Shown here in pieces: positions 23,213 through 31,676 of a DNA stretch of 34,719 bases; position 1 is the first letter of the stretch, and each line of letters opens with the position of its first letter. This stretch comes from Anaeroplasmataceae bacterium. GTDB lineage: Bacteria > Bacillota_I > Bacilli_A > Acholeplasmatales > Anaeroplasmataceae. The stretch covers positions 1 to 34,719 of the forward strand of contig JAIDZC010000003.1 of the NCBI GenBank assembly GCA_029057785.1, written 5' to 3'. Under the pieces are notes generated by a model that saw nothing but the letters and a program-made list of their open reading frames with translations, was not told the DNA's origin and did no database searches. Position numbers and translations under genes: made by a program.

Positions 23213-24892
23213 AGAATTTTCTATATCCGTTGATATAAGTACTGGAATGATGATAGGATTTCTTTTTGTTTTCTTATAAATAAAATGCTGAAGCTCTGTT
23301 TTTAATGTAGTCTTATATTCGCTCCAGTTAATAAATTTATTTACTAAAAACTGAATAGAAACCTTTTTAAATACTTCAATAATATCTGTATTTAAATCGC
23401 CATCCACATTGGTATAAACAAAACCTTTTGAAATAATTTCAGGTCCAGCAACTAAAGATTTTGTGCGTGGATTGATGTTTGCACATAGCATCAAAAGTCC
23501 ATCTTCTGCTAAAAGCTCACGATCTTTCATGACAACATCGCCAACATCCTTAAAGGCTTTACCATCTAGCATAATTTCTCCTACAGGAACTTCTCCTGTA
23601 ATTCCTCGATATTCCCCATCAATAAATGTTGCAATATCTCCCGAGTCTAATATAACAACACGATCATCCTTATATCCTAAGCAGTTTGCAACAATTCGCA
23701 AAGCATACTGATGACGATATTCTCCAATCACAGGAATAACATACTTAGGTAATAGGATATTAATCATCTGTTTAATTTCTTCTCGGTTTGCAGAAGACTG
23801 AGGTAATAAATTTGAGTTAAATTCCTTGACATTCGTAGTTACACGATAAATCACATCTAAAGTTCTAGCAGCCATTTTCTCTGTACCAAGATAAGGGTTC
23901 GTTAAAATGACAATCGTATCAGTAGGCTCTAAATGAATAAGTCTGTCAATATGCTTTGCCATACGTTGTAACATAAAGTAAGGCTCATGGCGTTCTCCTG
24001 TGACTAAAACCACTAGGTTTTTATCATTGTTCTTTACTTTATCATCAATGAATTTTAGATTAGCCAAATTATTCTCTGGGCATTTTAAATAGCCTAGCTG
24101 CATTGCCTGATTCACTAATCTTTGAGTTTTTCTACCTAAAATCGCAATCTTTTTATGCTCCGCAACTGCAATATCAATAATTTGTTGAATTCTTAATAAG
24201 TCAGAGGAAAACAGCGTGAAGATCACACGATGTTCAGAATGAGTCAATATGTTTTTAATTCGCAGATTAAATTCCATAATTGTTCCTCTATTTTGATCAT
24301 TGTCTGCTCCTAAACTTTCTGTCATTAAGGCTAATACACCCTCTTTTGAGAAAATTGCAAGTTCTCTATACATCTGAGCATAGTTAATCTTTGAGTTTTG
24401 ATCAAAATTATAGTTTCCTGTATAAATGATATATCCATCCGGAGTTTTAATTGCAATTCCTAGACAATCTGGAATACTATGGGCAACATCAAAGAAACGG
24501 ACATCAATATCCTTAAAATGTAATAAGGACTTAGAATTTACTGTAATAAATTTATTTTGTTCAACAGGATATTCCTCTTCCTTTAATCGGTCAAGTAATA
24601 CTGCCATCGTAAATTTTGATGCGTAAACAGGAACCTTTACTTCCTTTAGAATATTGTATACTCCACCGATATGGTCATCATGTGCGTGAGTTAAAAAGAT
24701 TCCCACTACTCTATTTTTATTTTGAATTAAAAAGGAAATATCATTGATAATCATATCCACACCATAAAGTTCGGCTGTTGGATACTTTAATCCTGCATCT
24801 AAGATAAATAATCTATGATTAATTTCTACAACATATAGATTTTTTCCATCCTCTTGGAGTCCTCCAAGCGAAAATATGTTCAGTTCTGCCAT
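23195..24892 (-). CDS. RNase J-family protein with partly lost active site (J2-like)
   Basis: A 565-aa metallo-beta-lactamase/beta-CASP protein. The first metal motif HAHDDH (69-74) and the AHSIPD histidine (H138) remain. Other canonical residues are gone: TGDFKFD is TGNYNFD (Asp to Asn at 160), the HVSGH signature reads LPQSSA (363-368), IPVHGEYR reads IPVIGEYR (389 His to Ile), and the phosphate-binding TGSQGEP reads TGERHEP. In Bacillus the RNase J2 paralogue is weakly active and works as partner of J1; this looks like a further-decayed partner, with an active J1 expected elsewhere. The ATG is fixed by an in-frame TGA 6 nt upstream. The leader has a hairpin (24904-24923). Nuclease loss is inferred from motifs. 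Confidence 0.88.
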   Translation of the reverse strand: MAELNIFSLGGLQEDGKNLYVVEINHRLFILDAGLKYPTAELYGVDMIINDISFLIQNKNRVVGIFLTHAHDDHIGGVYNILKEVKVPVYASKFTMAVLLDRLKEEEYPVEQNKFITVNSKSLLHFKDIDVRFFDVAHSIPDCLGIAIKTPDGYIIYTGNYNFDQNSKINYAQMYRELAIFSKEGVLALMTESLGADNDQNRGTIMEFNLRIKNILTHSEHRVIFTLFSSDLLRIQQIIDIAVAEHKKIAILGRKTQRLVNQAMQLGYLKCPENNLANLKFIDDKVKNNDKNLVVLVTGERHEPYFMLQRMAKHIDRLIHLEPTDTIVILTNPYLGTEKMAARTLDVIYRVTTNVKEFNSNLLPQSSANREEIKQMINILLPKYVIPVIGEYRHQYALRIVANCLGYKDDRVVILDSGDIATFIDGEYRGITGEVPVGEIMLDGKAFKDVGDVVMKDRELLAEDGLLMLCANINPRTKSLVAGPEIISKGFVYTNVDGDLNTDIIEVFKKVSIQFLVNKFINWSEYKTTLKTELQHFIYKKTKRNPIIIPVLISTDIENSKKVTK

Positions 24893-24931
24893 ACTAAATC
24901 ATGGAATAGCAAAGAGGCTATTCTTCCTCCT
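24890..24931 (-). promoter_or_regulatory. rnj leader: ribosome-binding site separated from start by a hairpin
   Basis: The only good ribosome-binding sequence, AGGAGG (24926-24931), is 33 nt from the ATG. A 7-bp stem GAATAGC/GCTATTC (24904-24923) lies between and, when folded, cuts the distance to about 13 nt. A two-codon ORF, ATG ATT TAG (24894-24902), sits just after the hairpin. Confidence 0.5.
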
Positions 24932-24977
24932 ACTCAGTTTAAGAATCGATTACTTCGTTATTATAATTATAATCTAT

Positions 24978-25715
24978 TTAAACGTATTTTTCAATATATT
25001 TTTTAATAATATTTGCAGCAGAAATATATGCGAATTTAGAAGGAATTGCACTCACAATTTCATAAGAAATTCCGTACTCATATATTTTGTTTATATCAAA
25101 TCCATAAGGCGCGGAAGCAACATCAATGATTCTCTTATTCCTTAATGAAGCATAGTCCCAGTCTATGTTGTAAGGAACCGTATTGATGATCACATCATCT
25201 TCCTTATAATCCGTAGTTTTATACCCTAAAAGATGTGCATACTTTTCTTCTGCTTCATTCATAGGATAAATCGAAAAACTACAGTCATTCGCTTTTAAAA
25301 GCTCTGCAAGAGTAAATCCAATATTGCCAAAACCAACAATAAGAATTTTCTGATCGGATATTGCCAAATTCTTTCTGCTTAAATAATCAATGATTCCCAT
25401 TGAGGTTAGTTTTGCATTTGGAATAATAAATCTATAATCCTTTAAAAGCTCAATCAACTTAATATTTCTTTGTTCGCATAATTCCTTAAGCTTACTATTA
25501 GCATTTCCAACTAGAATTGTTTTTATAGCATTTTCCCTTAAAATGTCTAACAAATTTAGATTAGACTGCTTGATATTGTATTCCTCATCAATTCCCCCAA
25601 AGGGTAACAATAATACATCAATATCCAAAAAATCATATAATTCGTTTGAAAATATAGCTGGCATAAGCTCTGCTAAAGCCTCATAACGAATATCCCCTTT
25701 TACTATACCTAACAT
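24978..25715 (-). CDS. Dipicolinate-synthase-subunit-A-like protein (SpoVFA/DpaA homologue)
   Basis: A 245-aa protein with a Rossmann dinucleotide fold: ILIVGFGNIGFTLAELL (mid-protein) is the GxGxxG loop. The flanking pattern (LLLPFGGIDEE near the N-terminus, VIINTVPYNI, RIIDVASAPYGFD, and the C-terminal IPSKFAYISAANIIKKYI) matches the layout of dipicolinate synthase A, which with subunit B makes the spore compound dipicolinic acid. It is shorter than the usual ~295 aa, and no subunit B gene is adjacent. The start is the ATG at 25713-25715 (after GGTGA); an earlier GTG lies inside the preceding terminator. It could have become a different dehydrogenase-like protein. Confidence 0.7.
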   Translation of the reverse strand: MLGIVKGDIRYEALAELMPAIFSNELYDFLDIDVLLLPFGGIDEEYNIKQSNLNLLDILRENAIKTILVGNANSKLKELCEQRNIKLIELLKDYRFIIPNAKLTSMGIIDYLSRKNLAISDQKILIVGFGNIGFTLAELLKANDCSFSIYPMNEAEEKYAHLLGYKTTDYKEDDVIINTVPYNIDWDYASLRNKRIIDVASAPYGFDINKIYEYGISYEIVSAIPSKFAYISAANIIKKYIEKYV

Positions 25716-25752
25716 TTCATCACCGTTTTTAGTGTATGAAATACAAAAAGAA

Positions 25753-25771
25753 AAGGTGCCCATAGCACCTT
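25753..25771 (-). terminator. Terminator after the CBM20-like gene
   Basis: Stem AAGGTGC/GCACCTT (25753-25759 with 25765-25771) with a 5-nt loop is followed on the minus strand by TTTTCTTTTT. Confidence 0.8.
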
Positions 25772-25781
25772 AATCTTTTCT

Positions 25782-26087
25782 TTAGAAATTTAAAACTTTT
25801 ACTTCTACTTTTGTACCCTTAGCAGCTACGAATGCATGATTTTCTACATCCTCGCCCCAAGCACCTTTCTCTACTTTATCCCAAGTCTTACCAGCTAAAA
25901 CCTTGAACTCAACATTTGTATCTGCTGGCAATAATTTAGAAGCAGTGTAGCAGCCACATTCAGCACAATAGGTAAGTTTAACTCCTTTAGAAGCATTCCA
26001 TTCTCCTAATGCTGGAATATTTCCAACCAAGTATAATTCATCCTGAACAGGAGCACTAACTAAAAACTCAATTCTTGTATTTGCCAT
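25782..26087 (-). CDS. Cytosolic stand-alone CBM20-like starch/glycogen-binding protein
   Basis: A 101-aa protein made of a single starch-binding-type beta-sandwich: YLVGNIPALGEWN (18-31) is the CBM20 hallmark, followed by LLPADTNVEFKVL and the aromatic TWDKVEKGAWG (68-78), placing W30, W69 and W77 where sugar-binding tryptophans usually lie. There is no signal peptide and no fused enzyme, so it should act in the cytoplasm, for example on glycogen (inference). The insert CAECGC (C41, C44, C46) is an unusual CxxCxC cysteine cluster. The start ATG is at 26085-26087; the longer frame to 26183 includes promoter DNA. A cre-like site lies upstream. It is followed by its own terminator. Confidence 0.8.
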   Translation of the reverse strand: MANTRIEFLVSAPVQDELYLVGNIPALGEWNASKGVKLTYCAECGCYTASKLLPADTNVEFKVLAGKTWDKVEKGAWGEDVENHAFVAAKGTKVEVKVLNF

Positions 26088-26134
26088 AACTTTAATCTCT
26101 TCCTTTCTTAATTTCGAAATGATTTTATATAAAA

Positions 26135-26166
26135 AAAAGAATGAATTCAAGTATAAAACGTTTCCT
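26135..26166 (-). promoter_or_regulatory. CBM20-like gene promoter with adjacent cre-like site
   Basis: Minus strand: TTGAAT (26145-26150) with an AT-rich -10 15-17 nt downstream. Directly upstream, AGGAAACGTTTTAT (26153-26166) matches 11 of 14 cre positions and shares AARCGTTTTA with the hppA site. This would be sensible for a carbohydrate-binding protein; unproven. Confidence 0.35.
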
Positions 26167-26265
26167 AAATGAAAACTTGCCAAAATAATACATATTATTT
26201 AAATTTTTAGTAAAAAATATAGCTGTAACCAATAAAAATGTGATATGATAAGTATGGTGATACGA

Positions 26266-26835
26266 ATGAACTTTCCAACAAAGAAAAAAGAACAAAAAAA
26301 GGTAATTAATAAAGCCAATCTAGGTATGGACTTAGAACAGGCAATCAATGAAAGTAATACCTATTATTTAAATAATGATATTGCTGTGATTCACAAAAAG
26401 CCTACTCCAGTCCAAATCGTAAAGGTCAATTATCCTTCAAGAAATAAGGCGGTTATAACGGAGGCCTATTATAAAACTCCTTCTACTACCGACTATAATG
26501 GAATCTATAAAGGAAAATATATTGATTTTGATGCAAAGGAAAACCACAATAAAACTGCTTTCCCTCTAGCCAATGTTTCTGCCCACCAGGTAGAGCATTT
26601 AAGAGCTGTTCAGGCACATGGTGGAATTGCATTTTTGCTTGTAGTCTGGAATATGTATGATGAATATTATTTATTACCCTTTGACGTTTTGTTCGAATAT
26701 TGGAATGCATCCTTGAAGGATGGCAGAAAGTCCATTCCCTATGAAGCTTTTAAAACAAGAGCCTATCCAATTAAGCATGGCTACTTGCCAAGAATACCTT
26801 ATTTAAAGGTCATCGATGAAATCTATTTTAAATAA
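26266..26835 (+). CDS. recU: Holliday junction resolvase RecU
   Basis: A 189-aa endonuclease of the RecU family that cuts four-way DNA junctions in recombination and chromosome segregation. Family landmarks: NLGMDLEQAINESN near the N-terminus, the acidic catalytic run YIDFDAKENHNKTAF (nuclease-fold D...E.K), and HQVEHLRAVQAHGGIAFLLV. The start at 26266 is 5 nt after GGTGA; an earlier in-frame ATG at 26245 lies in the promoter-like region. The stop overlaps the start of the penicillin-binding protein gene, an arrangement conserved with ponA in Bacillus-type genomes. Confidence 0.95.
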   Translation: MNFPTKKKEQKKVINKANLGMDLEQAINESNTYYLNNDIAVIHKKPTPVQIVKVNYPSRNKAVITEAYYKTPSTTDYNGIYKGKYIDFDAKENHNKTAFPLANVSAHQVEHLRAVQAHGGIAFLLVVWNMYDEYYLLPFDVLFEYWNASLKDGRKSIPYEAFKTRAYPIKHGYLPRIPYLKVIDEIYFK

Positions 26836-28768
26836 ACTGCTTCTAGCCTTTACCATACTTACACTTATCATCACAATTATTGGAAGCATTGGTGGAATTA
26901 TTCTTTTTAGAAATGCCAGCAATACTTCCATTTTTATTCGCGAGAACAGCAAGCCTATCTATATCTATGATGATACAGATACTCTTGTTTCTTCAGACAG
27001 CTTGTACTATGAATATTGCTCAATCCAGGAGGTAAGTCCTGAAATAATTCATGCTGTGGTGGCGATTGAGGATAATGACTTTTACAAGCATCCTGGAATT
27101 TCTATTCCGAGAATTGTGCATTCTATTTATCAAAATATAACCAATGGTTCTATTATTTCTGGTGCTTCTACAATTACTCAGCAATACATTAAGAACACCT
27201 ATTTTACAAATGAAAAAACCTTCTCAAGAAAAATCAATGAAATTGCTTATGCCTTAGAGCTAGAGAAAAAATATACAAAAGATCAAATTATGGAAGCCTA
27301 TTTAAATACTGTTTTATTTGGCAGTAATATCTATGGCATCAAAATGGCATCAAAGTATTACTTTGATAAAGACCCAAAAGACATCACAACAAATGAAGCA
27401 GCAATTCTTGCAGGTATGATTCAGCTTCCAAACCATTATAATCCTTTAAGAAATCCAGAGGCTGCTACTACACGCAAAAATTTAGTATTAAAACGAATGT
27501 GGGAAGAAAACTATATCTCTGAACAGACCTATAATGAATTGAAAGAAATCTCTGCTAAAGATATCGTTCAAAAAGGCTTTACCAATCAGAGGATTACCTA
27601 TTTAACCCCTTATCTTGACTATCTTTTTTCTAATCTGCCACAAAATAGTGATACCATCACTTCTATTAAAACCTATTTAGATACAAATATTCAAAAAACA
27701 CTTTTTTCAATTATGAATAATGACTATAAATTATTTAATGATGATGAACTAAATTGTGCCATTGTTGTTTTAGATAATGCTACCTATGGGGTCAAAGCCA
27801 TTGCAGGAAATAGATCCTATGATGAACGTGTAATCAATTATGCAAGCGATGTTCTTTTACAGCCAGGGTCTACAATTAAACCACTTTTAGACTACGCTCC
27901 AGCCATAGAATATTTGAACTATACTCCAGCCACTATAATCAAGGATGAAGAATATACATATAAAAATGGAACTAAGCTAAAGAATTATGATAATAATTAT
28001 TTGGGAGCTATTACCTTAAGAAAAGCCTTAAGTGATTCAAGGAATATTCCTGCAGTAAAGCTGTTTAATGAAGTCGGGTATGAACGTGCTTTTGGTTTCT
28101 TAAAAAATTTAGGCATTGAAAAAACAGATACCATCTATGAGGCAGATGCCATAGGTGGGGCAACTACAGGATATACTCTTCTAAGTCTAGCAAATGCTTA
28201 TCAAGCATTCGCCAATCTAGGATACTATAAAAAAGCTAGCGCCTATAAAGAAATTGGTTATGAGCTATCTACCTACAAAAATGATTCATCTGCTAAGCTC
28301 GTTATGAAGCCAACTACTGCTTTCTTAATTAATTCTATTTTGCACGACGTGTTTAAAGGAAGTGTATTTGATCAAAAAAGTACCTATATGATGGCTAAAA
28401 CAGGACAAACGAATTATGATCAAGCCTCTATCCAAAAATATCATCTTCCTAGTAATGCAACTAAAGATTCCTTATTAATCGCTTATACAAAGGACTTAAC
28501 CATCGGTGTATGGGTAGGATATGAACGTATCATAGATGGAAAATTCTTAGACTATTATAAGAAAAATATTCCTAGAAGTATTATGAAAATGCTATTGGAT
28601 ACATTTGCAAAAAAAGGGTTATACTATGAAGAAATTGAAGGAATTCAAAAAAGCTACATTACAATTTATCAAGACCAGGTCTATTTGGCTAAAGATAATG
28701 GGTATTATGAATACTTCTTAGAAGGGACCCAACCTCTAACCTATCCAAATTATGAATTTAAGGCATAA
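26816..28768 (+). CDS. Class A penicillin-binding protein (glycosyltransferase/transpeptidase)
   Basis: A bifunctional peptidoglycan synthase of 650 aa anchored by one N-terminal transmembrane helix (about residues 8-31). The glycosyltransferase 51 domain shows AIEDNDFYKHPG (E85 catalytic), GASTITQQYIKN and AYLNTVLFGSNIYGI. The transpeptidase domain has STIK (352-355, nucleophile S352), SRN (408-410) and KTG (528-530). All catalytic motifs are intact. It is a little short because it ends soon after the transpeptidase, without the long C-terminal extension of PonA. It overlaps recU by 20 nt and is therefore coupled to it, and ends at a strong terminator. Confidence 0.95.
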   Translation: MKSILNKLLLAFTILTLIITIIGSIGGIILFRNASNTSIFIRENSKPIYIYDDTDTLVSSDSLYYEYCSIQEVSPEIIHAVVAIEDNDFYKHPGISIPRIVHSIYQNITNGSIISGASTITQQYIKNTYFTNEKTFSRKINEIAYALELEKKYTKDQIMEAYLNTVLFGSNIYGIKMASKYYFDKDPKDITTNEAAILAGMIQLPNHYNPLRNPEAATTRKNLVLKRMWEENYISEQTYNELKEISAKDIVQKGFTNQRITYLTPYLDYLFSNLPQNSDTITSIKTYLDTNIQKTLFSIMNNDYKLFNDDELNCAIVVLDNATYGVKAIAGNRSYDERVINYASDVLLQPGSTIKPLLDYAPAIEYLNYTPATIIKDEEYTYKNGTKLKNYDNNYLGAITLRKALSDSRNIPAVKLFNEVGYERAFGFLKNLGIEKTDTIYEADAIGGATTGYTLLSLANAYQAFANLGYYKKASAYKEIGYELSTYKNDSSAKLVMKPTTAFLINSILHDVFKGSVFDQKSTYMMAKTGQTNYDQASIQKYHLPSNATKDSLLIAYTKDLTIGVWVGYERIIDGKFLDYYKKNIPRSIMKMLLDTFAKKGLYYEEIEGIQKSYITIYQDQVYLAKDNGYYEYFLEGTQPLTYPNYEFKA

Positions 28769-28770
28769 AT

Positions 28771-28808
28771 AAAACAGCTGTGAAAAGCTATACTTTTACA
28801 GCTGTTTT
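28771..28808. terminator. Bidirectional terminator
   Basis: A long stem (AAAACAGCTGT with ACAGCTGTTTT, extended by AAAAG/CTTTT with a bulged G) separates the penicillin-binding protein gene on the plus strand from the kinase gene on the minus strand. Confidence 0.9.
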
Positions 28809-28809
28809 T

Positions 28810-29361
28810 CTATAAAGAAAATTTTTCTTTAATCATTTTAGCTACTACATCAGGCTCTAAATTGGTATTATCTATTCTTAAATAATTCTTAAAAGGAAGT
28901 TCATTTTCATTGCTTATACATCTATGCTTCTTATAATCATTTAATAAACGAGATTCGGATAACTCGAGATTTCTTTTAGAAGCCTTACTTTTTAAACGAT
29001 TCTCTGTTTTATTTCGTTCTAAACGCACTTCTAAAGAAGCGTCTAATTCCACATAATAGATATCAGCATTTACTTTTTCAAAGGTTTCTGTAATTTTCCT
29101 TACAATATCCCAATCTTCCTGTTCATCAAAGGCCCACATGAAGGTAAATACCATTCCATAATTATCTGTTTTAGAGAATTCTTCAAAAACAACATCTCTT
29201 AATTTTAATATGGCATCCTGATGAAAACTCCCAAATACCTCTAATACTAATTCTATAGTCATATGATTATGAAATAGTCGCAAATCAGTAATCTTACAGA
29301 GTTCCTGACCAACTGTCATCTTCCCAACTGCACAATCTCCAAATAGTAATACAAGCTTCAT
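28810..29361 (-). CDS. P-loop kinase-like protein (AAA/shikimate-kinase fold)
   Basis: A 183-aa protein with an N-terminal P-loop GDCAVGKMT (8-16) in a LVLLF strand, as in small-molecule kinases. ADIYYVELDASLEVRLERNKTENR looks like a core strand followed by an arginine-rich lid. No shikimate- or nucleotide-specific motif is clear, so the substrate is unknown; many such proteins in Bacillota are annotated only as AAA-family ATPases. The ATG follows GAGGTG by 6 nt. It follows mgtE by 14 nt and may share its transcript. Confidence 0.75.
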   Translation of the reverse strand: MKLVLLFGDCAVGKMTVGQELCKITDLRLFHNHMTIELVLEVFGSFHQDAILKLRDVVFEEFSKTDNYGMVFTFMWAFDEQEDWDIVRKITETFEKVNADIYYVELDASLEVRLERNKTENRLKSKASKRNLELSESRLLNDYKKHRCISNENELPFKNYLRIDNTNLEPDVVAKMIKEKFSL

Positions 29362-29375
29362 CTAAAGCACCTCAT

Positions 29376-30755
29376 TTAAAATGCTAAGAAAAGCAAGTAT
29401 GCTAATCCATAATATAATACAATAGCAATAATATCATTTAAGGTTGTGATAAATGGACCTGAAGCAACTGCAGGGTCTATTTTTATTTTCATAAAGAAAA
29501 TTGGAATTGCTGAACCAATTAAGCTACAGATAGTCATCGCAAGTAATAAAGATAAGGATACAATTCCGGATGCTTTAAGCGCCTGAAGGTGATTGTACAC
29601 ATCTCCACTAATCGGCTGTTTTGTAATAAACAAGAAGCAAAATACAAAGACAAAAGCTAAAATAGCTAAAATAAGACCATTTAAAAATCCTACACGAATC
29701 TCTTTGAAGCATAGTTTCAACAAATCCTTTGTTTTCACCTCATCAGATAACATACGAATAGTTACCGCTAGAGATTGTGTTCCTGTATTTCCGGCCATGT
29801 CTAATATCAAGGATTGGAAAAATACAATTACAGGCAATGCTGCAACTACTGCCTCAAATCCTGAAATCAAAGTTGAAACAACTAATCCTAAAAACAATAA
29901 CGCAATCAGCCAAGGTAATCTTTTCTTAACAGATAAGAAAATAGATTCACCTAAATTTTCCTCTTCTGTCAAACCACCGAGCTTAGCATAGTCATCTCCC
30001 ATTTCTTCATCCAAAACTTCAACAACATCATCTGAGGTAACTACACCGATAATTTCATTTTTGGCATTCAAAATCGGATAGGAGTCCAACGCATAATCCT
30101 TTAATCTACCAATACAATCTGTAACCTCTTCATTAGCATAAAAGTAAGGATAATTTTGTTTCATTAGAGAAACTAAATCATCATTTTCTCTTGCAATAAT
30201 TAGATCACGTAAATCTAGCGCTCCAAAGAAGTGATGGTATTCATCTTCTACATAAATCGTAGCCACATTGTCATTTTCTGCTGCCTCAGAAATTACTTTC
30301 TTCATTGCAGTCTTTACATTATTGCTTTTAGATATTAAAATGAAGTTCGTAGTCATTTTACTACCAATTTGTTCTTCGTTAAATTGATCAATCAATTTGA
30401 TATCTTCTATAGAATCAGGTTCCATTAAAGACTCAATTTCTTTACGATCATCCTCATCTAGTTCTTCTAAGACATCGATTGCATCATCGGAGTCCATCAG
30501 CTCAATAATATCTGCTGCCTTTTCTTGATCTAATTCCTCAACGTAGTCTGCAACATTATCTAAATAAGCAAAGATTTCAGAAACATTTTCCTCACCTAAA
30601 ATGTGATAAAGCTTTAATCTCTGTTCTTTATTTAAATTTGCTAATGCATCTGCAATATCACTTTCATGGTATTGTAATATTAGATTTTTTTGTTCTTCTT
30701 CAGTTTTAGAAGATTCGATAATATGAATCAATTCTTCTACATAATCTCTAATCAT
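29376..30755 (-). CDS. mgtE: Magnesium transporter MgtE
   Basis: A 459-aa Mg2+ channel/transporter of the inner membrane. Domain order: MgtE N-domain (1-130, with acidic EELDEDDRKEIESL stretches), two CBS domains (about 135-250), a linker helix, then five transmembrane helices containing the pore motif VFFQSLILDMAGNTGTQS and the closing DPAVASGPFITTLND. Acidic residues of the N and CBS domains sense intracellular Mg2+ and close the channel in the known structure. The ATG follows AGGAGG. The gap to the upstream gene is only 20 nt, so no Mg2+-sensing riboswitch leader is present here. Confidence 0.97.
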   Translation of the reverse strand: MIRDYVEELIHIIESSKTEEEQKNLILQYHESDIADALANLNKEQRLKLYHILGEENVSEIFAYLDNVADYVEELDQEKAADIIELMDSDDAIDVLEELDEDDRKEIESLMEPDSIEDIKLIDQFNEEQIGSKMTTNFILISKSNNVKTAMKKVISEAAENDNVATIYVEDEYHHFFGALDLRDLIIARENDDLVSLMKQNYPYFYANEEVTDCIGRLKDYALDSYPILNAKNEIIGVVTSDDVVEVLDEEMGDDYAKLGGLTEEENLGESIFLSVKKRLPWLIALLFLGLVVSTLISGFEAVVAALPVIVFFQSLILDMAGNTGTQSLAVTIRMLSDEVKTKDLLKLCFKEIRVGFLNGLILAILAFVFVFCFLFITKQPISGDVYNHLQALKASGIVSLSLLLAMTICSLIGSAIPIFFMKIKIDPAVASGPFITTLNDIIAIVLYYGLAYLLFLAF

Positions 30756-30775
30756 AAGATTACCTCCTATATTTA

Positions 30776-31546
30776 TTATAGAGAAAACTCAAAAGAAAAA
30801 TGCAATTTGAAATCTGCTTGAAGAGATTTATTCATATCCCTTGCCTGGTAATTTTTTTCACGTAAATACATTAGTTCTCTTGTAGTAAGTTCTTCTTTAT
30901 TAAATATATCCGCTTTATTTAAAGGAAATGTCATATTTCTTTTTTCTTTTATAGAATTAAAATGCTCTATAGATTCTTTATAAAAAACAGCAATCTTCTC
31001 ATAATCCTCTGAAGAGATTTCTGAGGAAGTAAAATTACTTCTACACTCCTTCATAAGATTCTTAAAGCCAACTACATTTCCAGTACGATATAACATAATT
31101 AATGAGGAATAGATTGTTCGTTCTAAATCCGAAGAATACGCCTTCACTAAAGGGTGATGCGTAGAACAATATTCAATAAATTCCTGGTCGTTTTGTTCCA
31201 TATCCTCTTTGGAATAATTCTCTAACTGTTTATCCCATTCTTGAGCCGACTGATATTGTCTTTCAAAATTATGAATATTTGCTTCAAACTCTTTTCGACA
31301 CTGTTCTAAGAATTCTTTAATCTCTGCTTCTGTTTTTCCATCTGCAGCCATAGCAATTGCCTTAATTAAATATTCATTTTCATATTGTAAATATCTTTGT
31401 TGTTCCAATTCATCATGAAAGTTCAAAAAATATGCATAATTCAAAAAAACAATTCTTCGTTCTGTCTGTTCAAAATCTATAACAAGTTCTACTAATTCAT
31501 TTTTAATAGCTGTAAATTCTTCTAATTTCAAATTCCTCAACTCCAT
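30776..31546 (-). CDS. Soluble helical protein of unknown function
   Basis: About 256 aa, charged and helical throughout, without transmembrane segments or a recognised motif. Features are an N-terminal helix MELRNLKLEEFTAIKNELVE, aromatic-rich LNYAYFLNF, and EIKEFLEQCRKEFEAN. The start is uncertain: the ATG at 31544-31546 lacks a strong ribosome-binding site, while the longer frame to 31600 overlaps the tRNA-Arg promoter. It lies 20 nt before mgtE on the same strand, so it is probably co-transcribed with it and the kinase. Confidence 0.7.
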   Translation of the reverse strand: MELRNLKLEEFTAIKNELVELVIDFEQTERRIVFLNYAYFLNFHDELEQQRYLQYENEYLIKAIAMAADGKTEAEIKEFLEQCRKEFEANIHNFERQYQSAQEWDKQLENYSKEDMEQNDQEFIEYCSTHHPLVKAYSSDLERTIYSSLIMLYRTGNVVGFKNLMKECRSNFTSSEISSEDYEKIAVFYKESIEHFNSIKEKRNMTFPLNKADIFNKEELTTRELMYLREKNYQARDMNKSLQADFKLHFSFEFSL

Positions 31547-31590
31547 TTGACATAAAATACCTGAAAATGTAAACAAAAAAAATTTATATC

Positions 31591-31619
31591 TTGAAAACAA
31601 TTTTCATTTGCGTTATAAT
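31591..31619 (+). promoter_or_regulatory. Native tRNA-Arg promoter (now in front of a half-tRNA)
   Basis: TTGAAA (31591-31596), 17-nt spacer, TATAAT (31614-31619), with the tRNA 5' end at 31636. It is a consensus stable-RNA promoter that today drives only the truncated tRNA copy. Confidence 0.75.
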
Positions 31620-31634
31620 TATAGCGCTGTGAGT

Positions 31635-31676
31635 TGACTCGGTAGCTCAGCTGGATAGAGCAACGGCCTTCTAAGC
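31635..31676 (+). repeat. Truncated tRNA-Arg 5' half / integration direct repeat (left copy)
   Basis: These 42 bases are identical to 31903-31944: the tRNA-Arg acceptor 5' strand, D-arm and anticodon arm up to just past the anticodon. After base 31676 the match stops. The T-arm and 3' acceptor strand are missing apart from a possible decayed trace (CGAATCCTG at 31735-31743). Confidence 0.9.

Noticed and set aside
30756-30776. Mg2+-sensing M-box riboswitch before mgtE
   Set aside because: Only 20 nt separate mgtE from the upstream gene, far too short for an M-box.
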